A DNA stretch of 46,300 nucleotides from an uncultured Prevotellaceae bacterium. GTDB taxonomy: Bacteria > Bacteroidota > Bacteroidia > Bacteroidales > Bacteroidaceae. Location of the stretch: positions 1 through 46,300 of the forward strand of contig CAMHJQ010000023.1 in NCBI GenBank assembly GCA_946185485.1, in the 5' to 3' direction. The stretch's first letter is position 1; each line of letters opens with the position of its first letter. Below the pieces are notes generated by a model that saw nothing but the letters and a program-made list of their open reading frames with translations, made no database searches and was not told the DNA's origin. Shown here one piece after another: positions 16,581-25,852 of this stretch. The translations under genes were made by a program, and so were the position numbers.

Positions 16581-19500
16581 ATGAGATTTATGAAACAAAG
16601 ATTAACAATGCTTCTGGCCAGTCTGTTCCTCATGGTAGGAGTAGCCTTGGCCCAGACTAAGGTTAATGGTACCGTGACATCTCAAGAGGACGGAGAGCCA
16701 GTTATTGGCGCTTCCGTACTCGTTGTGGGAACTCAGTTAGGTACCGTTACTGACTCTAATGGTAAGTTTTCGCTGACATGTCCTGCCGGTAAGAACACGT
16801 TGCGCATCACCTACATTGGTATGGAGCCCATCGAGGTGAGTGCCCGTCCCAACATGCGCATTGTGTTGACCAGCGATAGCAAAGCATTGGACGAAGTGAT
16901 TGTGGTGGCTTATGGCACACAGAAGAAATCGTCGTTCACGGGTTCTGCCTCTATGGTGGGAGCTGCTGAGCTTGACCAGCACGTGACGACGAATGTCGCT
17001 AATGCACTGGCTGGTTCGGTTCCTGGCCTTCAGATTCGTGGTGGCTCTGGTGCTCCTGGTTCAGAGCAGGGTAAGATCAACATCCGTGGTATTGCCTCGA
17101 TGTATGCTTCTACCGACCCTCTGATTATCGTCGATGGCGCTCCTTATCCTGCATCTTTGAGTAATATCAATCAGGAAGACATTGAGTCCGTTTCTGTCCT
17201 GAAGGATGCAGCTTCTGCTGCTTTGTATGGTGCTCGTGGTGCTGCTGGTGTTATTCTGATTACTACAAAGAAGGGTAACAAGCAGGCTCCGAAGATTAAT
17301 GTGAATATGCGTTGGGGTGCCAACAGCCGTGCCGTTCAGGAGTATGATAAGATTACCGATCCTGGTAAGTACTACGAGTTGGCTTATTCCGGACTATACA
17401 ACAACTACTTCTATGAGCAGGGAATGTCGGCTGCTGATGCTAATGTCGCTGCCAACAGTGCCATGATTAAGTATCTGGGTTATCAGGTTTATACCGTACC
17501 CGATGGCGAGCAGCTCATCGGCATGGATGGCAAGCTGAATCCTAATGCTACCTTGGGTTATGCTCAGAAAACCAAGAGTGGTGAAACCTATTGGTATCAG
17601 CCCGATGACTGGACGGATGCCGCTTACAAGACTGGTTTCCGTCAGGAGTATGAAGTGAATATGAGTGGTGGTACAGACAAGAGCGACTACTATATTTCTG
17701 CAGGTTACTTGGATGAGGATGGTATCATCGACAATTCAGGCTACAAGCGCTTCAATGCCCGTATGAAAGCCAACTATGACCTCACCAAGTGGCTCCGCGT
17801 AGGTGTTAACGTTGGCTATGTGAACAGCAAGACTGTCAGCAATCCTAACAATGACGAGTATCAACTTGGCTCTACTAACTTGAGCTACTATACGACTCGT
17901 ATTGCTCCTATCTATCCTATCTATGTACGTGTGCTGGATGCCAACGGCAATCCTGTCATCCGTACCGATGCCAACGGCAATCCTCAGTATGACTACGGAC
18001 GTCCTGGTACGGACTATCCCAATGCCCGTGCTTTCTTGCAGACAGGTAACCCTCTCGGTTCCAACCTTTATAATGATGTCAACAGCCAGTTTAACCAGTT
18101 GAACGCTACTGCAATGGCAGACATTCGTTTCACCGATTGGCTGCGCTTCAATGCTACGAGCACTATTACTTGGGGACATACCAATTATTCTGACTACGAG
18201 AGCCAGCTTTACGGCCCGAAGGTTAGTGTAAATGGTGAGATTGGCAAGAATCAAGACGACTCTTACCGTCAGAACCATGTTCAGACTCTGAACTTTAATA
18301 AGCTGTTCGGTTCCCACTCTGTTCAGGCTATCCTCGGTCATGAGTGGTATGATTCGAAGACTACCTATCTGTCGGCTACGGCTCAGGGATTGTTCACCCC
18401 TGCCGTAAAAGAAATCAATGCTGCTGCCAACAATCAGTACAAGTCAAGTTCTTATACTTCAGAGTATAACGTAGAAGGTTACTTTGGCCGTCTGCTCTAT
18501 AACTTTGACGAGAAGTATTTTGCTGATGCTTCGTTCCGCCGCGATGCTTCCAGCCGCTTTGCTAAGGACAACCGTTGGGGTTCCTTCTGGAGCGTTGGTG
18601 CCGGCTGGCTCATCAACAAGGAGAACTTCTTCAAGGCTGACTGGGTAGACCAGTTGAAACTGAAGGTTTCATTAGGACAGACGGGTAACGATGGTCTGCC
18701 ATTCTCTTGGTCTTACACAGACATCTATAAGCTTTCTGCCTCTACGACAACTTCCATGACACCTTCGTTCCAGCGTATTGGTAACAAAGACATCACCTGG
18801 GAGACTACGACTGCTCTGAATATCGGTGTTGACTTTGAGCTGTTCAAGAGCCGCCTTATCGGTAGCATTGAGTATTACAACAAGAAGACCACCGACCTGT
18901 TGTTCTGGTTCTCTGTTCCTGAGAGCTTTGGTGCTACAGGTTACTATGCCAACATTGGTGACAAGCGCAGTCAGGGTGTTGAACTGACATTGAGCGGTGA
19001 CATTATCCGTAACAAGAATATTACTTGGAATGTCAACTTCAACATTACTCATAATAAGGAGAAGATTCTGAAGCTCCCTGAGAACAAGATAAAAGTAAAT
19101 GGTGGTTTTGCTGAGACTTGGATTCCTGTCAGCAGCGGCGCCAACAACGGTTCTGTTCAGATGTGGTACGAAGAGGGTGGTTCGCTCTATTGCCCATTCA
19201 CCTATTCGTATGCAGGTGTGAATGATAAGGGTGAGGCTCTCTACTGGTACGACGAGGATTTGTCGCCAGCAGGTGGTAAACTCGACGAAAACGGTAACCC
19301 CATCACCAACAATACTGCCAAGGCTGGTAGCAAGAAGTCTGGTACAACCACGAATATCGGTGAGGCTACACGTTATGCCGGTGAGTCGATGCTACCTAAG
19401 GCATACGGTGGATTCGGCACAATGCTGAAGGTTTACGGATTCGACGTGTCGCTGAACTTCGACTTCCAGATTGGTGGCAAGATTTACGATACACAGTATG

Positions 19501-19889
19501 CTGGTTTGATGCAGAACTGGGAAAACGATGGCGATGCAGGTTCCGCCTTCCATGTTGACCTGCTCAAGTCATGGACTCCTAATAGCACCAGCAGCAATAT
19601 TCCTCGCTTCTTCTATGGTGACAAGTACACTGCAACTACCAGCGACCGTTTCCTGGCTTCTGCTGCTTACCTGAACTTCCAGTCGTTTGCAGTGGGTTAT
19701 ACACTGCCAAAGGAGCTTACTTCTAAATTGTCGTTAGACAAGGTTCGTGTATATGTAACGGGTGAGAACCTCTGTTTCTGGAGTGCTCGCAAGGGTCTTG
19801 ACCCACGTTATGACTACGGTGCTACCGAGTCGTTGACTCCTTACTCTCTGATGCGTACCATTATGGGTGGTATTCAGGTGTCATTCTAA
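16581..19889 (+). CDS. SusC/RagA-family TonB-dependent outer membrane receptor 2
   Basis: Outer membrane transporter partner of the SusD lipoprotein encoded next. Starts at 16581 (MRFMKQRLTM) or 16590; the signal peptide ends LMVGVALAQ. Then a carboxypeptidase-regulatory-like domain (KVNGTVTSQEDGEPVIGASV), a conserved DEVIVVAYGTQKKSSFTGSA segment before the plug, and SusC plug motifs (INIRGIASMYASTDPLIIVD, SVSVLKDAASAALYGARGAA, VILITTKKG). The beta barrel ends GGIQVSF. About 1102 residues, normal length. It differs clearly from SusC-1 (MASTDP versus NSKP in the plug, for example), so the two systems are not a recent tandem copy. Codons end in T more often than in operon 1, which may reflect high expression or a different origin. 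Confidence 0.95.
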   Translation: MRFMKQRLTMLLASLFLMVGVALAQTKVNGTVTSQEDGEPVIGASVLVVGTQLGTVTDSNGKFSLTCPAGKNTLRITYIGMEPIEVSARPNMRIVLTSDSKALDEVIVVAYGTQKKSSFTGSASMVGAAELDQHVTTNVANALAGSVPGLQIRGGSGAPGSEQGKINIRGIASMYASTDPLIIVDGAPYPASLSNINQEDIESVSVLKDAASAALYGARGAAGVILITTKKGNKQAPKINVNMRWGANSRAVQEYDKITDPGKYYELAYSGLYNNYFYEQGMSAADANVAANSAMIKYLGYQVYTVPDGEQLIGMDGKLNPNATLGYAQKTKSGETYWYQPDDWTDAAYKTGFRQEYEVNMSGGTDKSDYYISAGYLDEDGIIDNSGYKRFNARMKANYDLTKWLRVGVNVGYVNSKTVSNPNNDEYQLGSTNLSYYTTRIAPIYPIYVRVLDANGNPVIRTDANGNPQYDYGRPGTDYPNARAFLQTGNPLGSNLYNDVNSQFNQLNATAMADIRFTDWLRFNATSTITWGHTNYSDYESQLYGPKVSVNGEIGKNQDDSYRQNHVQTLNFNKLFGSHSVQAILGHEWYDSKTTYLSATAQGLFTPAVKEINAAANNQYKSSSYTSEYNVEGYFGRLLYNFDEKYFADASFRRDASSRFAKDNRWGSFWSVGAGWLINKENFFKADWVDQLKLKVSLGQTGNDGLPFSWSYTDIYKLSASTTTSMTPSFQRIGNKDITWETTTALNIGVDFELFKSRLIGSIEYYNKKTTDLLFWFSVPESFGATGYYANIGDKRSQGVELTLSGDIIRNKNITWNVNFNITHNKEKILKLPENKIKVNGGFAETWIPVSSGANNGSVQMWYEEGGSLYCPFTYSYAGVNDKGEALYWYDEDLSPAGGKLDENGNPITNNTAKAGSKKSGTTTNIGEATRYAGESMLPKAYGGFGTMLKVYGFDVSLNFDFQIGGKIYDTQYAGLMQNWENDGDAGSAFHVDLLKSWTPNSTSSNIPRFFYGDKYTATTSDRFLASAAYLNFQSFAVGYTLPKELTSKLSLDKVRVYVTGENLCFWSARKGLDPRYDYGATESLTPYSLMRTIMGGIQVSF

Positions 19890-19924
19890 AGAAATGAAGA
19901 AACAAGTAGAAATAAAGAAAGATT

Positions 19925-21619
19925 ATGAAGACAATATATAAGTCATACATGGCAGCTGCTATGGCCGTTCTGACACTGGCCACTACCAGCTGTATCAAGG
20001 AGATTGACCCTCAGACAAACTACGTAACAACTGATCAGGCAGCGAGTGCCCCTGGTTCGTTCGATAGCTTTGTATCGTCAATCACCAGTTCGCTCAATGG
20101 CCAGTTCACATACGGTGGCAGCAGCTACTATCCCTGGGACTTTGGTTATCCCTCGTTCTTTTTGCAGCGCGACGTGATGGGTATGGACATGGCTGCAGAA
20201 TCGAGTGGTTCTGAATGGTACACGACATGGTATACATGCGGTACAGGCCTAGGCCCGACCTATGCCATCTGCCAATTGCCTTGGCGTTACTATTACAAGT
20301 GGATCAAGAACTGTAATATCGTTATCTCGCTGGCTGGCGCTGAACCTGCTGATGAGAAGAAGTCGGGGGCAGGTATCGCCTACGCTATGCGTGCTATGTT
20401 CTACATGGACCTGGCCCGTATGTATGCTCCTGAGACCTATGCCAAGAACAAAGAAGCTGAGACTGTGCCCATCGTGACAGAGTCAACTTCTGAACCCGCT
20501 AACCCCCGTGCCACTAATGAGGCTATGTGGGCTTTCATCCTTGCCGACTTGGATAAGGCTGAGACATTGTTAGCTGACTACAAACGTGATAATGTATATA
20601 CTCCTGACGTGAGCGTGGTTTATGGTCTGAAGGCTCGTGCCTATCTGACAATGGAGGACTGGGCTAACGCCGAGAAATATGCCAAGCAGGCCATGGAGGG
20701 TTATACCATGATGACCAAGGAGCAGTATCTGTCGCAGAAAGATGGGTTCAACAAACCTAATGACGCTTGGATGTTCGGTTTGACATTCCGTTCTACTGAC
20801 CCCAATATCACTGATAACGATGCCGACTCAAGCTGGGGTTCGCAGATGATTATCGAGGTAAGTGCTTCTGAGTGTGGCTATTCTGCCAACTATGTAGGTC
20901 CGAAGCGTATCGATGCCCATCTCTTCAGCACCATTCCTGCTACAGACTTCCGTCGTATGTGCTGGATAGATCCTGCTGTCGATGACGCTATTGGCAACGC
21001 TAATCCCAAGACAGCCGAAGGTGCAGCCGCTATTACTACTGCCCTGAGTCCATATACAGACGATCCTCTGGGTGTGTATAATACGGGTTATGCCGTTTCT
21101 GCCCGTGAGTCCGTGGGTTGCATGCCTTTGAAGTTCCGTCCGAAGGATGGTATTCATGACAATCAGTATGAGGCCTTCACCGTTGCAGTTCCCTTGATGC
21201 GTGTCGAGGAAATGAAACTGATTGAAGCTGAGGCTGCTGGTATGCAGGATGTTGCTCGTGGCAAAGCCTTGCTCGAAGCATTCGGAAAGACCCGTGATGC
21301 CAACTATGAATATGGTCACCATAATGAGGCTTACTACAACAATTCTACCTCTGAATTCCAGAATGAGGTATGGTGGCAGCGCCGTGTAGAACTGTGGGGC
21401 GAGGGCTTCGCAACCTTCGACATCAAGCGTCTGCAGAAGGGTATCATCCGTTCTTATGAGGGAACTAATCACCTTGACAATTATCAGTGGAACTCAGAGA
21501 AAACCCCCGACTGGATGAACCTTTGTATTGTACAGAGTGAAACCAACAACAATCCGGCTTGTACCAACAATCCCACGCCGATTGCTCCTAAGGGTAACTC
21601 ACCGAAGTTTGGTTTCTAA
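19925..21619 (+). CDS. SusD/RagB-family substrate-binding lipoprotein 2
   Basis: Surface lipoprotein lid for SusC-2, 564 aa. Lipobox ATTSC gives Cys23, followed by IKEIDPQ. SusD features: WKNCNIVISLAG-like helix (KWIKNCNIVISLA), GIAYAMRAMFYMDLARMYAPETY, VVYGLKARAYLTMEDWANAEKYA and the C-terminal WWQRRVELWGEGFATFDIKR. It starts 35 bp after susC-2; the spacer is an A-rich phrase (agaaatgaagaaacaag) like other leaders here. Cargo not visible from sequence; the flanking secreted proteases suggest peptides (inference). Confidence 0.94.
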   Translation: MKTIYKSYMAAAMAVLTLATTSCIKEIDPQTNYVTTDQAASAPGSFDSFVSSITSSLNGQFTYGGSSYYPWDFGYPSFFLQRDVMGMDMAAESSGSEWYTTWYTCGTGLGPTYAICQLPWRYYYKWIKNCNIVISLAGAEPADEKKSGAGIAYAMRAMFYMDLARMYAPETYAKNKEAETVPIVTESTSEPANPRATNEAMWAFILADLDKAETLLADYKRDNVYTPDVSVVYGLKARAYLTMEDWANAEKYAKQAMEGYTMMTKEQYLSQKDGFNKPNDAWMFGLTFRSTDPNITDNDADSSWGSQMIIEVSASECGYSANYVGPKRIDAHLFSTIPATDFRRMCWIDPAVDDAIGNANPKTAEGAAAITTALSPYTDDPLGVYNTGYAVSARESVGCMPLKFRPKDGIHDNQYEAFTVAVPLMRVEEMKLIEAEAAGMQDVARGKALLEAFGKTRDANYEYGHHNEAYYNNSTSEFQNEVWWQRRVELWGEGFATFDIKRLQKGIIRSYEGTNHLDNYQWNSEKTPDWMNLCIVQSETNNNPACTNNPTPIAPKGNSPKFGF

Positions 21620-21673
21620 ATTCTATGAGAATACTATTTTGGAAATAATAAACATCAAAAAGAACATACGAAT

Positions 21674-22546
21674 ATGAAAAGATATTTTGAAAGTTCCATG
21701 ATAGCTCTCTTCACCTTGCTGGCTTTTACGGCTTGTAAGGAGGACGAGCAGGGTGTAGCCCCTGGTGGCGACGGTGCTCCGCATGTTGCCATCTATCAGT
21801 CGACTGTCCAAGAGCCATACGACGCTGATAACGATCTGGCACTTCGTTTGGCTGTCAACCAACAGACTGAGAATGTATATTATCTGGCAGAGAAAACCGC
21901 CGACAAGGAGGCTCGCGCCATGAGTGATGCTGAATATGCTGAATATGTTGTTGCCAACGGAACAGAAGGCAAATTGGTGGCCGACCAGCAAAATAGCGGT
22001 AAATATGCCGACGTGGTTGCAACAGACATGAAGGGTGATTACACTATTACGGCTGTTGCCGTAGGTGCTGGGAAGAAGACGTCTACGAAGATTCTATTCA
22101 GTGGTCCGAATTGGATGGATGTCGCTACGGGCACCTATAACTTCTGTGAGAAGGCTCAGCAGCGTCTGGGTGTTGAGGAGAAAAAGACTGGTGTTCTGTT
22201 CCAGAAGCTTGAGTCTGATCCTACACTCTATCGCTTTAAGAACCTGTATGGCTTCGGTGCATCACTCTTGCTGCGCCTGACTGACAAGACTGGTGAAGAC
22301 CAGAATGACAAGCTTCAGTTCTTCCGCGTTGAGGCCCAGACCACTCCGTTCACTTTCAGTTCTTATGGTACTGTCAGTGTACGTGACTTAGGCTACTGGC
22401 AGGAGGATGACAGTTTCGCTTTCGATCCTGACTATGGTTGCTTCATGTATACTGGCAATTATAAGGGTGTGGTCGTTCTTGGCCTTCAGTTCTTTGTAGC
22501 GGATGGTAGCTTAGGTTATGGCTGGGATGAGTTTTATCCAGAGTAA
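21674..22546 (+). CDS. Surface lipoprotein of SusC/D operon 2, function unknown
   Basis: A 290-residue predicted lipoprotein. Signal peptide ends LLAFTAC (Cys21), followed directly by KEDEQG, a strong surface-export-like acidic signal. No family was recognised. The body is beta-rich, with YTITAVAVGAGKKTSTKILFSG in the middle and aromatic residues near the end (LQFFVADGSLGYGWDEFY). It is third in the operon, 54 bp after susD-2, a position usually held by accessory surface-binding lipoproteins (SusE/F-like by position, not by visible similarity). A terminator follows. Confidence 0.82.
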   Translation: MKRYFESSMIALFTLLAFTACKEDEQGVAPGGDGAPHVAIYQSTVQEPYDADNDLALRLAVNQQTENVYYLAEKTADKEARAMSDAEYAEYVVANGTEGKLVADQQNSGKYADVVATDMKGDYTITAVAVGAGKKTSTKILFSGPNWMDVATGTYNFCEKAQQRLGVEEKKTGVLFQKLESDPTLYRFKNLYGFGASLLLRLTDKTGEDQNDKLQFFRVEAQTTPFTFSSYGTVSVRDLGYWQEDDSFAFDPDYGCFMYTGNYKGVVVLGLQFFVADGSLGYGWDEFYPE

Positions 22547-22571
22547 ATAGCATTTAAGCAGATAGTAAAAA

Positions 22572-22612
22572 CGGGAGGCAGCCGCAGGGCTTGTCTCCTG
22601 ATTTTTTTATTT
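22572..22612 (+). terminator. Terminator of SusC/SusD operon 2
   Basis: ggaggca-gcc pairs with ggc-t-tgtctcc (one bulge and one G-T pair), followed by tgatttttttattttt. Confidence 0.8.
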
Positions 22613-22647
22613 TTGTTTGTGAGTTCAGAATATTTTTAATACCTTTG
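22611..22647 (+). promoter_or_regulatory. Promoter of M6 metalloprotease 2
   Basis: TACCTTTG at 22640-22647, with ttttgtttg (22611-22619) in the -33 region. It directly follows the operon 2 terminator. Confidence 0.7.
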
Positions 22648-22693
22648 CACTGTATTTCATTTACTATGTGAAAAAGTATAATCAATTTCTTAT

Positions 22694-25300
22694 ATGAAGA
22701 GAGTTAGTTTGTTTTTTATGACTGTGATGCTGTGCTTGGGAATGATGGCTGTCCCTGCTCATCGGGGAACAGTGAGGGTAAAACAGCCTGATGGCAGCTA
22801 TGTCACCTTACGCCTGCATGGTGACGAGTGGCGTCATTATCAGACAACCACCGATGGCTATACTGTTGTAAAAGACCATCGTGGATTCTTTGTATATGCT
22901 GAAAAGGATGCTGGAGAATTAAAGGCTACGGCACAGGTCGCTCACGACTTGACAGAGCGTGACGACAAGGAGCAGGTTTTCCTAACGGGCATTGAGAAGA
23001 ACCTGGCTCCTGCCATGTCGGACCATGCTACCACGATGTGTCACCAGATACAGCAGATTCAACGGCAAAAGTTGGCCAGCCGCCGTGCCCAAGGCGCACG
23101 TGCCTCGCAGTACGACTATAGCAAATTCAAAGGATTAATAGTTCTCGTAGAGTATAAAGACAAGTCGTTCTCGCGAGAAGATTATAAGGATATTGTCGAT
23201 GACATGGTGAACAAAGAAGGCTATTCTGGCTTCGACGATCTGACACTGACAGGAAGCGTGCGCGACTATTTCTCTGACAATTCCTACGGTAGCTTTCAGC
23301 CGGAGTTCGATGTGGTAGGCCCTTATAAGGTCAACTACAGCCAGTACTCGCCAAGGGGAGTTGACAATGTTGATCCTATCATCATAGCAGCTATTGATGC
23401 CGCTGATGAAGATGTTGACTTTAGCGAATACGACGGCGATGGTGATGGCATGGTAGACCTGATTTACTTTATTGTTGCTGGTAACGGTGCCAACTATAGT
23501 GGCAATGATAGCCGCCTCTGGTGGCCTCACCGTTATGTTGTTTATCAACGAAGCTCAGGAAGCTACGGCATGGAAAAAGACGGCGTCACACTATACGACT
23601 ATGCCAGCTCTACAGAGTTGATGGGCTATACGTCCTATCCCTCAACAGTACGAATTGATGGTATCGGTACCATCGTTCATGAGTTTAGTCATGTGCTGGG
23701 ATTGCCCGATTTCTATGATGCCGACTATGAGGAAAATGGCCAGAGCAATGACCCAGGAGACTGGTCGGTAATGGCTGGTGGCTGTTATGCTGACAATGGT
23801 GACACTCCTGTGGGCTATTCACTCTATGAACGCTATTCGGTGGGGTTCATGGATGAGCCGCAGACGATAGACAAAGAGGGCAGCTATACACTGAATTCAC
23901 TGCCAACCAGTGGTGAAGGATACCGTATTAATTCTGCGGTCAGCGATGAGTTCTTCCTGTTTGAGAACCGCCAGCAGGCTGACTTTGTATGGGACTCCTA
24001 TCTGCCTGGTAGCGGTCTGCTGGTGCATCGTGTTGAGAAACCGGGCTCTTCAGTATGGGAGAATAATACTGTCAATAATTACTCGGACCACAATTACTAC
24101 GAGGTCATCCGAGCCAATGGTTACAATATGAATACTCCCCAGTATGATGTATTCCCCAGCCAGGGAAAGACGACACTCGATAACTCGACAAAGCCAGCCA
24201 ACCTCTTGTCGTACAGTGGAAAGAATACAAAGTATGGTCTGTATGACATCCAGATGTCCGATGATGGCGTCATCACTTTTGACATCGCCAATGCTCTTAT
24301 CTTAAAGAAGCTTATCGTCAATAATCTGGTGACCATAGGCGTTGGTATGACCATACAGTTAGAGGCTAAGACAGAACCGGACGGAGCTGAATGTTCGTTG
24401 ACTTGGACGTCGAGCGACGAGGAGATAGCTACGGTTGATAGTCAGGGGCTGGTAACAGGTGTTAGTGCAGGCCAGTGTGTGGTCACAGTGATGGGCGACA
24501 ATGGCGTTTCGGCAGAATGTCAGGTGATTGTTGACACATTCGATCCCGTGACGGTAGCCGAAGCAAAGCGGCTGGAACAGGGTAGGGAGTTCGTGCTACA
24601 ACTCACCGATGCCGAAGTGCTTTATGTTAATAAGAAGACTGCTTATCTCCGTGATGCCACAGGCAGCGTAAAACTCTCAAATATGGATTTAGGTCTGAAG
24701 CAGAATGACCGTGTCAGCGGTACGCTCTTCGCCAGTGTGGGACTGTTCAACGGAATGGTACAGTTCGAGGGCGTTGGCTCTTTGACTAATGCCAGCGGCC
24801 TGACTATCACTCATGGTGCGAAAGTGGAACCTCGGGAAGTCAAATTGGAGGACTTGACGGAGGATGACTATGGCGACTATGTGGTGCTGAAAGCCGTACA
24901 ACTGGAACGTAATGCCGAAGAGTATAAGGGAGTGTGGGCTGTCAGTGGCGACACGCGCGTCAGATTGTATAATATGTTCCAGCTGCGAATAGTCACGCTT
25001 CCTACTGAGGTGCGGGATAAGTATTACGATATTTATGCTCTCTATGGTACCGATTCTTTCAATGGTCAGGATATCAATGAGTTCTATATGTTGAAGTCGC
25101 CTAAGGAAGTTGATGCGCCTCAGCCGGAAGATCCGGAAACCCCAGAAGACCCGGATAACCCCGGAGGAACGGATGCTATCCGCACTATCGGCTCCACATC
25201 GGTAAACAACGGCAATTACTATAGCCTGCAAGGACAGCGTGTGGACGGCAAGCGGAAAGGAATCTTCATCTATAAGGGACGCAAGGTGGTGGTCCAGTAA
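22694..25300 (+). CDS. Secreted M6-type metalloprotease 2 with Ig-like domain and C-terminal sorting-like module
   Basis: Paralogue of the protein at 13,740 with the same domain order; 868 aa. Signal peptide MKRVSLFFMTVMLCLGMMAVPA; propeptide-like VKQPDGSYVTLRLHGDEW; Asp-rich loop DGDGDGMVDLIYF; zinc motif HEFSHVLGLPDFYD with His329, Glu330 and His333. Residues about 533-614 form an Ig-like domain (LTWTSSDEEIATVDSQG); an OB-like beta region follows; residues about 805-822 are a Pro/Glu/Asp linker (PEDPETPEDPDNPGG) not found in paralogue 1; the tail YYSLQGQRVDGKRKGIFI is sorting-domain-like. It ends 9 bp from the convergent tadA gene with no clear terminator between. Confidence 0.92.
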   Translation: MKRVSLFFMTVMLCLGMMAVPAHRGTVRVKQPDGSYVTLRLHGDEWRHYQTTTDGYTVVKDHRGFFVYAEKDAGELKATAQVAHDLTERDDKEQVFLTGIEKNLAPAMSDHATTMCHQIQQIQRQKLASRRAQGARASQYDYSKFKGLIVLVEYKDKSFSREDYKDIVDDMVNKEGYSGFDDLTLTGSVRDYFSDNSYGSFQPEFDVVGPYKVNYSQYSPRGVDNVDPIIIAAIDAADEDVDFSEYDGDGDGMVDLIYFIVAGNGANYSGNDSRLWWPHRYVVYQRSSGSYGMEKDGVTLYDYASSTELMGYTSYPSTVRIDGIGTIVHEFSHVLGLPDFYDADYEENGQSNDPGDWSVMAGGCYADNGDTPVGYSLYERYSVGFMDEPQTIDKEGSYTLNSLPTSGEGYRINSAVSDEFFLFENRQQADFVWDSYLPGSGLLVHRVEKPGSSVWENNTVNNYSDHNYYEVIRANGYNMNTPQYDVFPSQGKTTLDNSTKPANLLSYSGKNTKYGLYDIQMSDDGVITFDIANALILKKLIVNNLVTIGVGMTIQLEAKTEPDGAECSLTWTSSDEEIATVDSQGLVTGVSAGQCVVTVMGDNGVSAECQVIVDTFDPVTVAEAKRLEQGREFVLQLTDAEVLYVNKKTAYLRDATGSVKLSNMDLGLKQNDRVSGTLFASVGLFNGMVQFEGVGSLTNASGLTITHGAKVEPREVKLEDLTEDDYGDYVVLKAVQLERNAEEYKGVWAVSGDTRVRLYNMFQLRIVTLPTEVRDKYYDIYALYGTDSFNGQDINEFYMLKSPKEVDAPQPEDPETPEDPDNPGGTDAIRTIGSTSVNNGNYYSLQGQRVDGKRKGIFIYKGRKVVVQ

Positions 25301-25309
25301 GACGGCACC

Positions 25310-25756
25310 TTAGCGCTTACCCTTGAAAAAGTCTTGCATCAGCTGGCGGCATTCTTCTTCCAGAATGCCGCCAGTTACTGTACAGCGGGGATGCAGGGCG
25401 TGGGGCGCATAGATAGTGTAGCCGCGCTTCTCGTCACGACAACCATAGACGATGCGTGGAATCTGGCTCCAGCCCAAGGCTCCGGCACACATCGTGCAGG
25501 GCTCTACGGTGACGTATAGGGTACAGTCCGTCAGGTATTTCCCACCTAATTCATTGGCTGCGGCGGTGATGGCCTGCATCTCGGCATGAGCCGTGACGTC
25601 GTGCAGTGTTTCCGTCAGGTTATGGGCGCGGGCAATGACGTGGTCCTGACAGACCACAACGGCCCCAATGGGTATTTCGCCCTCGGCAAAGGCGGCCTGT
25701 GCCTCCTGTAGTGCACGCCGCATATACTTTTCGTCTTTCTGTTGTTGTTCAATCAT
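25310..25756 (-). CDS. tadA: tRNA-specific adenosine deaminase
   Basis: Converts the wobble adenosine of tRNA-Arg(ACG) to inosine. 148 aa. Zinc deaminase motifs: HAEM with His57 and catalytic Glu59, and PCTMC with Cys87 and Cys90. The surrounding GEIPIGAVVV and AHNLTE fit TadA rather than a cytidine deaminase. Its leader consists of tandem gaaac/tcgaaaca phrases that reach to the stop codon of the upstream four-helix gene, with which it is probably co-transcribed. Confidence 0.93.
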   Translation of the reverse strand: MIEQQQKDEKYMRRALQEAQAAFAEGEIPIGAVVVCQDHVIARAHNLTETLHDVTAHAEMQAITAAANELGGKYLTDCTLYVTVEPCTMCAGALGWSQIPRIVYGCRDEKRGYTIYAPHALHPRCTVTGGILEEECRQLMQDFFKGKR

Positions 25757-25850
25757 TATTTCAATATTTCAAGTTTCAATATTTCAAGTTTCGATACTTC
25801 GATGTTTCGATGTTTCGATGTTTCGATGTCTCGATGTTTCGATGTCTCGA
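25757..25850 (-). repeat. Tandem repeat array in the tadA leader
   Basis: Plus-strand view: tttcaatatttcaag twice, then about seven octamers of cgatgttt or cgatgtct. In the sense direction this reads as repeated acatcgaa, changing to gaaacttgaaatatt next to the ATG. There are no spacers, so this is not a CRISPR array. Confidence 0.92.
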
Positions 25851-25852
25851 TG

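Noticed and set aside
3317..25300. Classical polysaccharide utilisation locus
   Set aside because: No glycoside hydrolase, lyase or carbohydrate esterase was recognised; the enzymes present are metallopeptidases.
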